The notes under the pieces: generated by a model
The model's input: only the letters and a program-made list of their open reading frames with translations
What the model was told of the DNA's origin: nothing
Database searches by the model: none
NCBI GenBank assembly: GCA_036501535.1
Contig: DASYAE010000107.1
Coordinates: 1-27,639 of the forward strand
Source of the DNA: DASYAE01 sp036501535
Lineage (GTDB): Bacteria; Actinomycetota; Actinomycetes; Streptomycetales; Catenulisporaceae
DNA length: 27,639 nucleotides
Direction: 5' to 3'
Part shown: positions 16,730-23,762 of the stretch, in pieces
How the letters are laid out: each line of letters begins with the position of its first letter
Numbering within the stretch: position 1 is the first letter of the stretch
Position numbers and translations under genes: made by a program

Positions 16730-17407
16730 ATGGGCGTCCAGATCTCACCGTCGATCCTCAACAGCGACTTCTCCCGGCTCGCCGACGAGGTGGCCGCCGT
16801 CTCACAGTCCGCCGACTGGGTGCATGTGGACGTGATGGACAATCACTTCGTCCCCAACCTCACCCTCGGCGTGCCTGTGGTGGAGTCGCTGCACAAAGCG
16901 TCCGCGCTGCCGCTGGACTGCCACCTGATGATCGAGGACCCGGACCGGTGGGCCCCCGCATACGCCGAGGCGGGCGCCGCGTCGGTCACCTTCCACATCG
17001 AGGCCGCCACCGCGCCGGTCCGTTTGGCCCGCACGCTGCGCGCGGCCGGGGCGCGCGCCGGGATGGCGCTGAAGCCGGCCACCCCGATCCAGCCCTACGA
17101 GGAGCTGTTCCCCGAGCTCGACATGGTGCTGATCATGTCGGTCGAGCCCGGCTTCGGCGGCCAGAGCTTCCTGGACTGGGTGCTGCCCAAAGTGCGGCGC
17201 ACCCGGGAGGTGATCTCCCGGTCCGGCGGCAAGATCTGGCTGCAGATGGACGGCGGGGTCTCGGCCGAGACGATCGAGCGGTGCGCGGAGGCGGGCGCGG
17301 ACAACTTCGTGGCCGGCTCGGCGGTCTACTCGGCGCAGGACCGCGACGCGGCGGTGCGCGGCCTGCGCGCCCTGGCCGAGCGGGCCAGCGCGCCGGAGCG
17401 GAGCTGA
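16730..17407 (+). CDS. rpe: Ribulose-phosphate 3-epimerase
   Basis: Rpe interconverts ribulose-5-phosphate and xylulose-5-phosphate in the pentose phosphate pathway. ATG 16730 gives 225 aa; an in-frame ATG at 16721 is possible. TIM-barrel motifs are all present: SPSILNSDF near the N-terminus, VHVDVMDNHFVPN with metal ligands His32 and Asp34, HLM with His65, SVEPGFGGQ (phosphate loop), QMDGG with Asp174, and VAGSAVY. It follows rsmB and the HIT-like gene, as in many actinomycete genomes. Confidence 0.97.
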   Translation: MGVQISPSILNSDFSRLADEVAAVSQSADWVHVDVMDNHFVPNLTLGVPVVESLHKASALPLDCHLMIEDPDRWAPAYAEAGAASVTFHIEAATAPVRLARTLRAAGARAGMALKPATPIQPYEELFPELDMVLIMSVEPGFGGQSFLDWVLPKVRRTREVISRSGGKIWLQMDGGVSAETIERCAEAGADNFVAGSAVYSAQDRDAAVRGLRALAERASAPERS

Positions 17408-17413
17408 CCGGGC

Positions 17414-17776
17414 TCAGCGGTACTCGATGAGCGCGTCGGTCAGTTTGGCCAGGGCGCTCTGCGCCGCCGCCGAGATGTACGGCCCGACCGAGACGAGCGA
17501 GGCGACGATCGCGGCCGCCTCGCCGGGCGTGAGGACCAGCGGCGGCAGTTCGCGCCGCGCGTCGATGCGGTAGCCGCCGCCGGGGCCGCGGCGCACCCGG
17601 ATCGGCACGCCCGCGGCGACGAGCCGGGCGATGTCGCGCTCGACGGTGCGCACGGTCGTGCCGGTGCGCCTGGCCAGCTCGGAGCCGGGCACGAAGCGCG
17701 GCGCCCGGGCCCGCAACTCTTCGATCAGCGCGTGCTGCCGCTCGATCAGCGGCAGCGCCTGGTGCAGCTGGGCCAT
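17414..17776 (-). CDS. HTH-type regulator, YafY/DeoR-like, without WYL domain
   Basis: ATG 17774-17776 (MAQLHQALPLIERQ) gives a 120-aa protein. The winged HTH is ELARRTGTTVRTVERDIARL, followed by GVPIRVRRGPGGGYRID (wing) and LTPGEAAAIVASL, a typical YafY-type arrangement. It stops soon after, so the usual WYL or sensor domain is missing. The frame stays open upstream through a 15-bp repeat array. GTG codons there could extend the protein, but ATG 18001 would overlap the divergent gene. It probably controls itself and the BAAT-type hydrolase opposite. Confidence 0.82.
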   Translation of the reverse strand: MAQLHQALPLIERQHALIEELRARAPRFVPGSELARRTGTTVRTVERDIARLVAAGVPIRVRRGPGGGYRIDARRELPPLVLTPGEAAAIVASLVSVGPYISAAAQSALAKLTDALIEYR

Positions 17777-17849
17777 GCCCTTGATGCGGCCCGAGCCGAC
17801 CAGCCGCGGTCGCCGGGGCGGGTCCGCGAGAGCGGGCACAGCCGCCGCG

Positions 17850-17909
17850 GTGATACCGGCCACCGTGTTACCGGCCACCGTGTTACCGGCCACGGTGTCA
17901 CTGGCCACG
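17850..17909. repeat. Four tandem 15-bp repeats in the divergent regulator region
   Basis: Units begin at 17850, 17865, 17880 and 17895 with consensus GTGTTACCGGCCACC; the units differ at a few positions and a fifth partial unit follows. They lie between the HTH gene and the BAAT-type gene. They may be iterated operator sites for the regulator. If the regulator start is further upstream they encode a repeated Thr-Val-Ala-Gly-Asn peptide instead. Confidence 0.8.
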
Positions 17910-17961
17910 GTGTCATCAGCCCTTCGAAATAACCGACATAGCCCGGTCGGGTACCCGAGCT

Positions 17962-17967
17962 TACGGT
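17962..17967 (+). promoter_or_regulatory. -10 element (TACGGT), leaderless BAAT-type gene
   Basis: TACGGT followed by 6 nt and ATG 17974 repeats the arrangement seen before the LLM gene. No ribosome site is present. Confidence 0.5.
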
Positions 17968-17973
17968 CCTGGT

Positions 17974-19287
17974 ATGACAGATGCCGAAGAACCGCCCGCA
18001 CCCCGCATCGCCGTCTCCCCGGAGAATCCGAACCTTGATACAGAGCTGCACATCCGGCTGACCGGCCTGCCGCCCGGCGCCGAGGTCACGCTGCGCGCGA
18101 GCCTGCGCGACCCGCGCGGCGGCACCTGGGCGTCGGAGGCGGCGTTCGCCGCCGACCGGCTCGGCGTCGTCGATCTGCGCCGCGACGCCCCGCTGCGCGG
18201 GACCTATCAGGATGCCGACCCGATGGGCCCGATCTGGTCGATGGAGCCGGCGCAGCCGCCGGAGCCGGGTGCGGCGGCGGATCTCCTGAGCCCGACTCCG
18301 CTGAGCCTGGCGGCCGAGGTCGGCGGGACCGAGGTCGCGGCGGTGCGGGTCGAACGGCGGCGCGTCCCGGACGGATTGAAGCGCACCGATGTGCGCGAGC
18401 GCGGCCTGGTCGGCACGCTGTACTGCCCGCCGGGCGACGAGCCGGTGCCCGGCGTGCTCATGCTCGGCGGCTCCGAGGGCGGCATGCACGAGGACGACGC
18501 GGCGCTGCTGGCCGGGCACGGATTCGCGGTGATGGCGCTGGCGTACTACGGCCTTGCGGGCCTGCCCCCGACGCTCCAGGACATCCCGCTGGAGTACTTC
18601 GGCGCCGGTCTGGACTACCTGGCGGACCACGGCCGGGTGCGCTCCGACCGGCTGGCGATCACCGGCGGGTCCAAGGGCGGCGAGGCGGCGCTGTTGGCCG
18701 CGACGGTGTATCCGCAGGTGCGCGCGGCGATCAGCGTCGTGGGAGGCGGTCTGGTCACCATGGGCATCAGCCAGAGCATCGCCAGCGGGTCGTTCCTGGA
18801 GATCATGAAGACGCCGGTGGCCAACTGGACGTATCAGGGTCGCGCGCTGCCCTATCTGCCCAATGTCGTGACGCCGGAGCTGGAGGCCCTGGTCGCCGCG
18901 GGCGAGCCGGTGGAGCTGCGGATGGCGTTCGACCCGATGACCGAGCTGGCCGAGCAGCGGCCGGAGACCGTCATCCCGGTCGAGCGGATCCGCGGCGCGG
19001 TGCTGCTGATCTCCGCCGACGAGGACCGGTCCGGCGCGCTGGCGTTCCACGACATCCCGGCGAAGCGGCTGGCCGCAAGCGGGCATCCCTACCCGTGGAA
19101 ACACGTCGTGTACGAAGGCGCGGGGCACGGCATCGCGGCGCCGCCCTACGCGCCGACGACGCAGAGCCTATGGCCCGGGCCGGGTGTGGTCTTCCGGACC
19201 GGAGGCACGCCCGCCGCCACCGCGCGGGGCAGGGCGGGCGCGTGGCGGGAGGTCCGGGAGTTCCTCACGCAGGCGCTGGCGGACTGA
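17974..19287 (+). CDS. Acyl-CoA thioesterase/BAAT-type alpha/beta hydrolase
   Basis: This 437-aa protein has the two-domain plan of the acyl-CoA thioesterase / bile acid-CoA:amino acid N-acyltransferase family. An Ig-like N-domain (residues about 11-130, with ELHIRLTGLPPGAEVTLR and PMGPIWSMEP) precedes an alpha/beta-hydrolase domain. The nucleophile is Ser233 in ITGGSKGGEAA, so hydrolase activity is favoured over the Cys-based transferase. Asp349 or Asp351 in ISADED and His385 in GAGHGI complete the triad. No signal peptide is seen, so it acts on cytoplasmic acyl-CoA or similar. Probably regulated by the facing HTH protein. Confidence 0.9.
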   Translation: MTDAEEPPAPRIAVSPENPNLDTELHIRLTGLPPGAEVTLRASLRDPRGGTWASEAAFAADRLGVVDLRRDAPLRGTYQDADPMGPIWSMEPAQPPEPGAAADLLSPTPLSLAAEVGGTEVAAVRVERRRVPDGLKRTDVRERGLVGTLYCPPGDEPVPGVLMLGGSEGGMHEDDAALLAGHGFAVMALAYYGLAGLPPTLQDIPLEYFGAGLDYLADHGRVRSDRLAITGGSKGGEAALLAATVYPQVRAAISVVGGGLVTMGISQSIASGSFLEIMKTPVANWTYQGRALPYLPNVVTPELEALVAAGEPVELRMAFDPMTELAEQRPETVIPVERIRGAVLLISADEDRSGALAFHDIPAKRLAASGHPYPWKHVVYEGAGHGIAAPPYAPTTQSLWPGPGVVFRTGGTPAATARGRAGAWREVREFLTQALAD

Positions 19288-19376
19288 GCCTGAGCCGCGC
19301 GCGGCGGCGCGTGGTCTGGCGGTCGAACCGGATCTTGATGAGCCGGGCTTGATTCACAGCGGCCGGGCGCAGCGCC

Positions 19377-19382
19377 TACCAT
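19377..19382 (+). promoter_or_regulatory. -10 element (TACCAT), leaderless SDR gene
   Basis: TACCAT lies 6 nt before ATG 19389. There is no Shine-Dalgarno, as at several other genes here. Confidence 0.5.
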
Positions 19383-19388
19383 CGCCGC

Positions 19389-20159
19389 ATGTCGATCGTC
19401 GAAGACCTGTTCTCGCTGCGCGGCCTCACGGCGCTGGTGACCGGCGGCAGCTCCGGAATCGGCTTCGCGATGGCGGAGGCGATCGCGCTGGCCGGGGCCC
19501 GCACCGTGCTGCTGGCCCGGCGCAAGCCCGAGCTGGACGCGGCGGCGGAGGCGATCAGGGCCGGCGGCGGCGAGGCCTACCGGGTCTCGGCGGACGTGTC
19601 CGACCGGGCCGCGCTGGCCGAGGCGGCCAACGAGGCGGCCGGGCTGGTCGGGGAGATCGACATCCTGGTCAACTGCGCCGGCTCCAACCCGCGCCCGCCG
19701 CTGGCCGGGCAGGGCCTGGCGGACTGGGACGCGATCCTGGCCGCGAACCTGGCCGGGCCGTTCCAGCTGGGCCAGCGGTTCGGGCCGCGGATGGCCCGGC
19801 GCGGCTGGGGCCGGATCGTGAACGTCGGCTCGCAGCAGTCCGTCTCGGCCTTCGGCGACAGCGGGATCTACGGCGTCTCCAAGGCCGGCCTCGCCGGCCT
19901 CACCCGCTCCCAGGCCGAGGCCTGGTCCCGGTCCGGTGTCTGCGTCAACACGATCGTGCCCGGCTTCGTGCTCACCCCGCTGACCGCGGCCGCCGCCTCG
20001 GACCCGGCCCGGGTCGCGGCGCTGGCCGCGCGCACCATGGCCGGCCGCAACGGGCTGGCCGGCGACTTCCGTGGCGTGGCCCTGTTCCTGGCCTCGCACG
20101 CCTCGGCCTACGTGACCGGCCAGATGATCTACGTCGACGGCGGGTTCTCGGTCCACTGA
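19389..20159 (+). CDS. Short-chain dehydrogenase/reductase
   Basis: The 256-aa SDR has the Rossmann TGGSSGIG motif at residues 18-25, RRKP after beta-2 (NADP preference), NCAG at 95-98, and the Asn120, Ser148, Tyr161, Lys165 catalytic set with the usual YxxxK spacing. The C-terminal GQMIYVDGGFSVH is canonical. The closest look is to gluconate 5-dehydrogenase and similar sugar or alcohol dehydrogenases, but the substrate is unknown. It is 101 bases downstream of the BAAT-type gene with its own presumed promoter. Confidence 0.95.
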   Translation: MSIVEDLFSLRGLTALVTGGSSGIGFAMAEAIALAGARTVLLARRKPELDAAAEAIRAGGGEAYRVSADVSDRAALAEAANEAAGLVGEIDILVNCAGSNPRPPLAGQGLADWDAILAANLAGPFQLGQRFGPRMARRGWGRIVNVGSQQSVSAFGDSGIYGVSKAGLAGLTRSQAEAWSRSGVCVNTIVPGFVLTPLTAAAASDPARVAALAARTMAGRNGLAGDFRGVALFLASHASAYVTGQMIYVDGGFSVH

Positions 20160-20256
20160 CCAGGCCGGTCCGCCGCCCCTAGCCCCGCCGACCCGCTGAT
20201 AGGGGCAGCCGATGGTGGCGGCCGCCCCGGAATCGTTGTAGACTTCCAATCATTAT

Positions 20257-20271
20257 CTTAGTCAAACTAAG
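20257..20271. promoter_or_regulatory. MarR-type operator upstream of the exporter operon
   Basis: CTTAGT-CAA-ACTAAG is a perfect 6+6 inverted repeat with a 3-base centre, in an A/T-rich patch of an otherwise GC-rich region. Its form fits MarR-family sites, and a MarR gene is the second gene of this operon, so autorepression is likely. It lies 72 bases before the exporter ATG. Confidence 0.75.
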
Positions 20272-20275
20272 CTCC

Positions 20276-20350
20276 ATGCGGCCGGGCTGGGCTCCGGAAG
20301 ACGCAGTGACGGTCGCGCGGCGGAGCGGCACGGGACGAAACCATGACTGA
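20276..20350 (+). CDS. Possible 24-codon leader ORF overlapping the MFS start
   Basis: ATG 20276, four bases after the operator, opens a 24-codon frame whose TGA (20348-20350) lies just inside the MFS gene (start 20343). No good ribosome site is seen. It might couple translation to the exporter, which itself has a weak ribosome site, or simply be chance in GC-rich DNA. Confidence 0.25.
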   Translation: MRPGWAPEDAVTVARRSGTGRNHD

Positions 20351-21788
20351 ACTGAGCCGGCGGCGCCGGTATCTGGTACTGGCCATATGTTGTATGAGCC
20401 TGCTGATCGTCGGGCTGGACTCCACCATCGTGAACGTGGCGCTGCCCGGCATCCAGCGCGAGCTGAAGACCTCGGTCAGCGGGCTGCAGTGGACCATCGA
20501 CGCCTACACGCTGGCCATCGCCAGCTTCCTGATGCTGGCCGGATCGACCGCGGACCGGATCGGCCGGCGCCGGGTCTTCCAGACCGGGCTGGCCCTGTTC
20601 ACCGCCGGCTCGCTGCTGTGCTCGCTGGCCCCGAGCCTGGGCTGGCTGGTCGCCTTCCGGGTGGTGCAGGCGCTCGGCGGCTCGATGCTGAACCCGGTGG
20701 CCATGTCGATCATCACCAACACCTTCACCGAGGCGCGCGAACGCGCCCGCGCCATCGGCGTGTGGGGCGGCGTGATCGGCCTGTCCATGGCGCTCGGCCC
20801 GGTGGTCGGCGGCGTGCTGGTCGGCTCGGTCGGCTGGCGCTCGGTGTTCTGGATCAACATCCCGATCGGCCTTGCCGCGATAGCGCTGACCGCGCTGTTC
20901 GTGCCGGAGTCCAAGGCGGCCCGGGCGCGCCGGGTCGACCCGGTCGGCCAGGTGCTGGTCGTGGTCGCGCTCGCCTCGGTCATCTACGCGATCATCGAGG
21001 GCCCGGACCGCGGCTGGGCCAGCCCGCTGATCCTCGGCCTGTTCGTGCTCGGCGCCGCGGCGCTGGCCGGGCTGGTCGGGTACGAGCGGCGCCGGGACGA
21101 GCCGCTGATCAACCCGAGCTTCTTCCGCTCGGCCCCGTTCAGCGGGGCCACCGTGGTCGCCGTCGCCGCCTTCATCGGCCTGGCCGGCTTCCTGTTCCTC
21201 AACACCCTGTATCTGCAGGAGGTGCGCGGCTACAGCGCCCTGCACGCGGGCCTGCTGACGCTGCCGATGGCGGCCTGCACCGCGGTCTTCGCCCCGATAT
21301 CGGGGCGGATGGTCGGCAACGGCGGCTCGCGCCGGCCGCTGCTGATCGCCGGCGTGCTGGTGACCGCCGCCTCGCTGGTGCTGGTCACGGTGACCCCGAC
21401 CACCGGCCTGGCCGTGCTGATGATCGCGTACCTGCTCTTCGGCGTCGGCTTCGGCATGGTCAACGCGCCGATCACGAACACCGCCGTGTCCGGGATGCCG
21501 CGGGCGCAGGCCGGGGTCGCCGCCGCGGTGGCCTCGACCAGCCGGCAGGTCGGCAGCTCGCTCGGCGTCGCGGTGGTCGGCTCCATCGTCACCGCCCAGG
21601 TGCACGGCCCGATGCGGGACGGCTTCACCGGCGCGAGCCACATCGGCTGGTGGATCATCGCCGGGTGCGGTGCCCTGATCACGGCCCTCGGTATCCTGAG
21701 TACCACGAAGCGCGCGAAGGCCAGCGCGGAGCGCACTGCGGCGCTCTTCCCCGGCGAGACGACGATCAGAGACGCGGTGCCGGTGTGA
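20343..21788 (+). CDS. MFS multidrug exporter, DHA2 (EmrB/QacA-like) family
   Basis: This 481-aa membrane protein shows the 14-helix DHA2 plan. Marks are LDSTIVNVALPGIQ in helix 1, the loop 2-3 motif GSTADRIGRRRVFQ, and RARAIGVWGGVIGLSMALGPVVGG, the antiporter motif C region in helix 5. It would export drug-like compounds using the proton gradient. The ribosome site is weak (GGGACGAAACC). Its stop overlaps the start of the MarR gene by 4 bases (GTGA), so the two are translationally coupled. The operator at 20257-20271 suggests induction by its substrates. Confidence 0.95.
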   Translation: MTELSRRRRYLVLAICCMSLLIVGLDSTIVNVALPGIQRELKTSVSGLQWTIDAYTLAIASFLMLAGSTADRIGRRRVFQTGLALFTAGSLLCSLAPSLGWLVAFRVVQALGGSMLNPVAMSIITNTFTEARERARAIGVWGGVIGLSMALGPVVGGVLVGSVGWRSVFWINIPIGLAAIALTALFVPESKAARARRVDPVGQVLVVVALASVIYAIIEGPDRGWASPLILGLFVLGAAALAGLVGYERRRDEPLINPSFFRSAPFSGATVVAVAAFIGLAGFLFLNTLYLQEVRGYSALHAGLLTLPMAACTAVFAPISGRMVGNGGSRRPLLIAGVLVTAASLVLVTVTPTTGLAVLMIAYLLFGVGFGMVNAPITNTAVSGMPRAQAGVAAAVASTSRQVGSSLGVAVVGSIVTAQVHGPMRDGFTGASHIGWWIIAGCGALITALGILSTTKRAKASAERTAALFPGETTIRDAVPV

Positions 21789-22312
21789 CGACGAGACAGC
21801 AGCGCAGCACCGGCGCGGTCGCCGCGGCTCCGGCGGCGGTGGTGTGGAAGGCGGCCGCCGCGGCGCCGGGGCAGCCCGAGGAGCCGGCCCCGCCGGGGGA
21901 CGCGGCCGAGAGCGCGGCGCGCGCCTGGAGCGTCATGCAGGCGCTCGTGCTCGACCACGACCGCAAGACCGCGGCCTGCGACGCGCTGGGCCTCAGCTTC
22001 GTGCGGATCAAGGCCCTGCGGGCGCTGCTCAAGGGCCCGACCGCGATGAGCGAGCTGGCCGCCAAGCTGATCACGGACAAGCCGTACACCACCATCATCA
22101 TCGACGACCTCGAACAGCGCGGCCTGGTGGCCCGCAGCGTCGCCCCGGAGGACCGCCGGTGCAAGATCGCCGCGCTCACCCCGGACGGCACCGCCGCGGC
22201 CGAGCGGGCCGAGGCGATCCTCGGCGAGCCCCCGGCCGGCCTGCGCGGCCTGTCCGCCGCGGACGCCGTCGAGCTCGACCGGATCCTGCAGGCGGTCCGG
22301 GCCGCGAGCTGA
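21785..22312 (+). CDS. MarR-family transcriptional regulator
   Basis: GTG 21785 overlaps the exporter stop by GTGA and gives 175 aa. The first 40 residues are Ala/Pro-rich and probably disordered; an ATG at about 21936 would remove them. The winged HTH is visible: SFVRIKALRALLKGPTAMSE, ELAAKLITDKPYTTIIIDDLE (recognition helix), then RRCKIAALTPDGTAAAER (wing and following helix), the MarR signature. It likely represses the exporter operon through the palindrome upstream and is released by exporter substrates. Confidence 0.93.
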   Translation: MTTRQQRSTGAVAAAPAAVVWKAAAAAPGQPEEPAPPGDAAESAARAWSVMQALVLDHDRKTAACDALGLSFVRIKALRALLKGPTAMSELAAKLITDKPYTTIIIDDLEQRGLVARSVAPEDRRCKIAALTPDGTAAAERAEAILGEPPAGLRGLSAADAVELDRILQAVRAAS

Positions 22313-22363
22313 CGGCCCATCGGGGTTTGCGGCGCCGCGAAGCCGGCTGAAAGCATCGCGACC

Positions 22364-22762
22364 ATGACCGACGAGAACTCCGCTGGCCGCGGGATCCGAG
22401 TGACCCGGCTGTACGCCGACGCCGAGGGCGTATCGCACTTCGCCGACGTAGAGCTCGCGACCGAGCCGGCCGCGTTCGCGCCCCCGGCCCCGCCGGTCGA
22501 CGTGACCGAGCCGCGCCCCGCGAGCCGGACGCTGTTCCTGCGGATGCCCGCCGGCTGGTTCGGCGAGCCGCACCCGGTCCCGGCCGAGCAGCTCATGATC
22601 CTGCTCGCGGGGCGGGCCGAGGTGCGCACCGGCGACGGCGAGACGCGCGTGTTCGGGGCCGGCGACGCGGTGCTGGCACAGGACACCACAGGCGCCGGCC
22701 ACGTGACGCGCGCGCTCGGCGAGCCGGGCGAGGAGGTCGTGATCGCGGTGACGCAGTACTGA
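22364..22762 (+). CDS. Cupin-domain protein
   Basis: The 132-aa protein has the compact beta-barrel cupin plan. AEQLMILLAGRAEVRTGDGETRVFGAGDAVLAQDTTGAGH spans both cupin motifs, although the metal-binding His cluster is weak: motif 1 has few histidines and motif 2 has one (GAGH). Its activity is unknown; it may be a non-metal small-molecule binding cupin. AAGCAT lies 7 nt before the ATG, so it may also be leaderless. Confidence 0.75.
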   Translation: MTDENSAGRGIRVTRLYADAEGVSHFADVELATEPAAFAPPAPPVDVTEPRPASRTLFLRMPAGWFGEPHPVPAEQLMILLAGRAEVRTGDGETRVFGAGDAVLAQDTTGAGHVTRALGEPGEEVVIAVTQY

Positions 22763-22936
22763 TACCTGTGCTTTGCGGGATGGGTCCGCGACCCTGCGTG
22801 CTTGTGCGCGTAATAGCGCGCCTTAAGGCATGAGTAGACCCTTACGGTGATAAAGGTGCCATCGCGCGGGCTTTCCCGGAGGGCGGGCCGCCTTCCCGAC
22901 GACGGCGGTCGGCTGAGAACCGGAGAGGCAGAGCCC
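22763..22936. promoter_or_regulatory. Intergenic region upstream of the repeat-protein gene pair
   Basis: The 174 bases contain a weak hairpin GCGCG-TAATAG-CGCGC (22806-22821), the palindrome CCTTAAGG (22821-22828), and an A/T-richer stretch near 22840-22860 that may hold the promoter. The ribosome site CGGAGAGG is at about 22920-22928. No clear -35/-10 pair was found. Confidence 0.35.
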
Positions 22937-23703
22937 ATGAGCATCACGCGGACGAGCACCGAGATCCTTCACGACGTAGCCGGACTCCTGGGTGTGAGCA
23001 GCGACGTGGCAGCGCAGGTTTTCGACGGCTATTACTCCATGCATCCAGCGCAGGTGCCCGCCGGCACGTCGTGGCAAGACGTCGCGGCCGTGTTCGAGCA
23101 GATGCCCGGCGTCCCGCACGGCGGGCCGGCCGCGCTCACGGACTATCTGCGCACCCAGGTGACCGCGGGACCGGCCCGCAGTTGCGCGCCGCGTTCGCGC
23201 ACGTTGCGGCACCGGGCGCCGGGGTGCCGGTCGTGGAGGGCGGGGCCGTCCTGCAGTACGCAGACGAGTACTACCTGGGTGAGACGCAGCTGTGGCTCGC
23301 GCGCGATGCTGCGGGCGACTACTTCTACGACAGGGCGCAGCAGATCTACGACCTGTCCGGACGACCCGAGGCGCCCAAGGCCCCGGCGTCGCCCGGCGGC
23401 CGGATCGCCGCACGGGACGGGCGGTTCTACCTCGATGGCGCCACCGAGGTCTGGCGTGCCGTCGACGCAGACGGCGCTTATTACTACGACGCGGACAATC
23501 GCATCTTCGATGAGTGGGGCGAGCCGATCCCGGTGGCGAAGGAGGCCGAGGCGGATCGGCTGGTCCTGTCCGTGGACCACCCGGTGATCGCGCAGATGGG
23601 GGCGAACATCGCCGAAGCGATCAGGACGGTCGAGGGCTTCGAACTACTCACCGCGGCGGACCTGCTGCGGATTCTCGAGCGGGAGCTGGCCGACTTCCGG
23701 TAG
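22937..23703 (+). pseudogene. Tyr-rich repeat protein with an apparent 1-base deletion near 23168-23178
   Basis: ATG 22937 has GGAGAGG 8 bases upstream. The first frame reads as protein up to about residue 77 (helical, ILHDVAGLLGVSSDVAAQVF, then TSWQDVAAVFEQM). The neighbouring frame then takes over (QLRAAFAHVAAPGAG), to TAG 23701-23703. One missing base joins them into about 255 aa. The downstream part holds two aligned repeats of about 38 residues, at about 23257-23370 and 23413-23529, each rich in Tyr, Trp and Asp (for example FYLDGATEVWRAV and GAYYYDADNRIFDEWGEP), and ends in a helix. No slippery heptamer is seen, so a sequence error or decay is likelier than programmed frameshifting. Family not recognised. 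Confidence 0.6.
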
Positions 23704-23762
23704 CACCCCCGTACGCGGGCGAGGCGGCGGTGAGCCGGTACGGCGTTCCGGGAGGAGAGCGC

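Noticed and set aside
20262..21641. Long minus-strand frame opposite the MFS gene
   Set aside because: Low-complexity His/Asp/Arg-rich translation and complete overlap with an obvious transporter gene.
23155..23185. Programmed -1 ribosomal frameshift in the repeat-protein gene
   Set aside because: No X-XXY-YYZ slippery heptamer is present at the junction; an error or decay is simpler.
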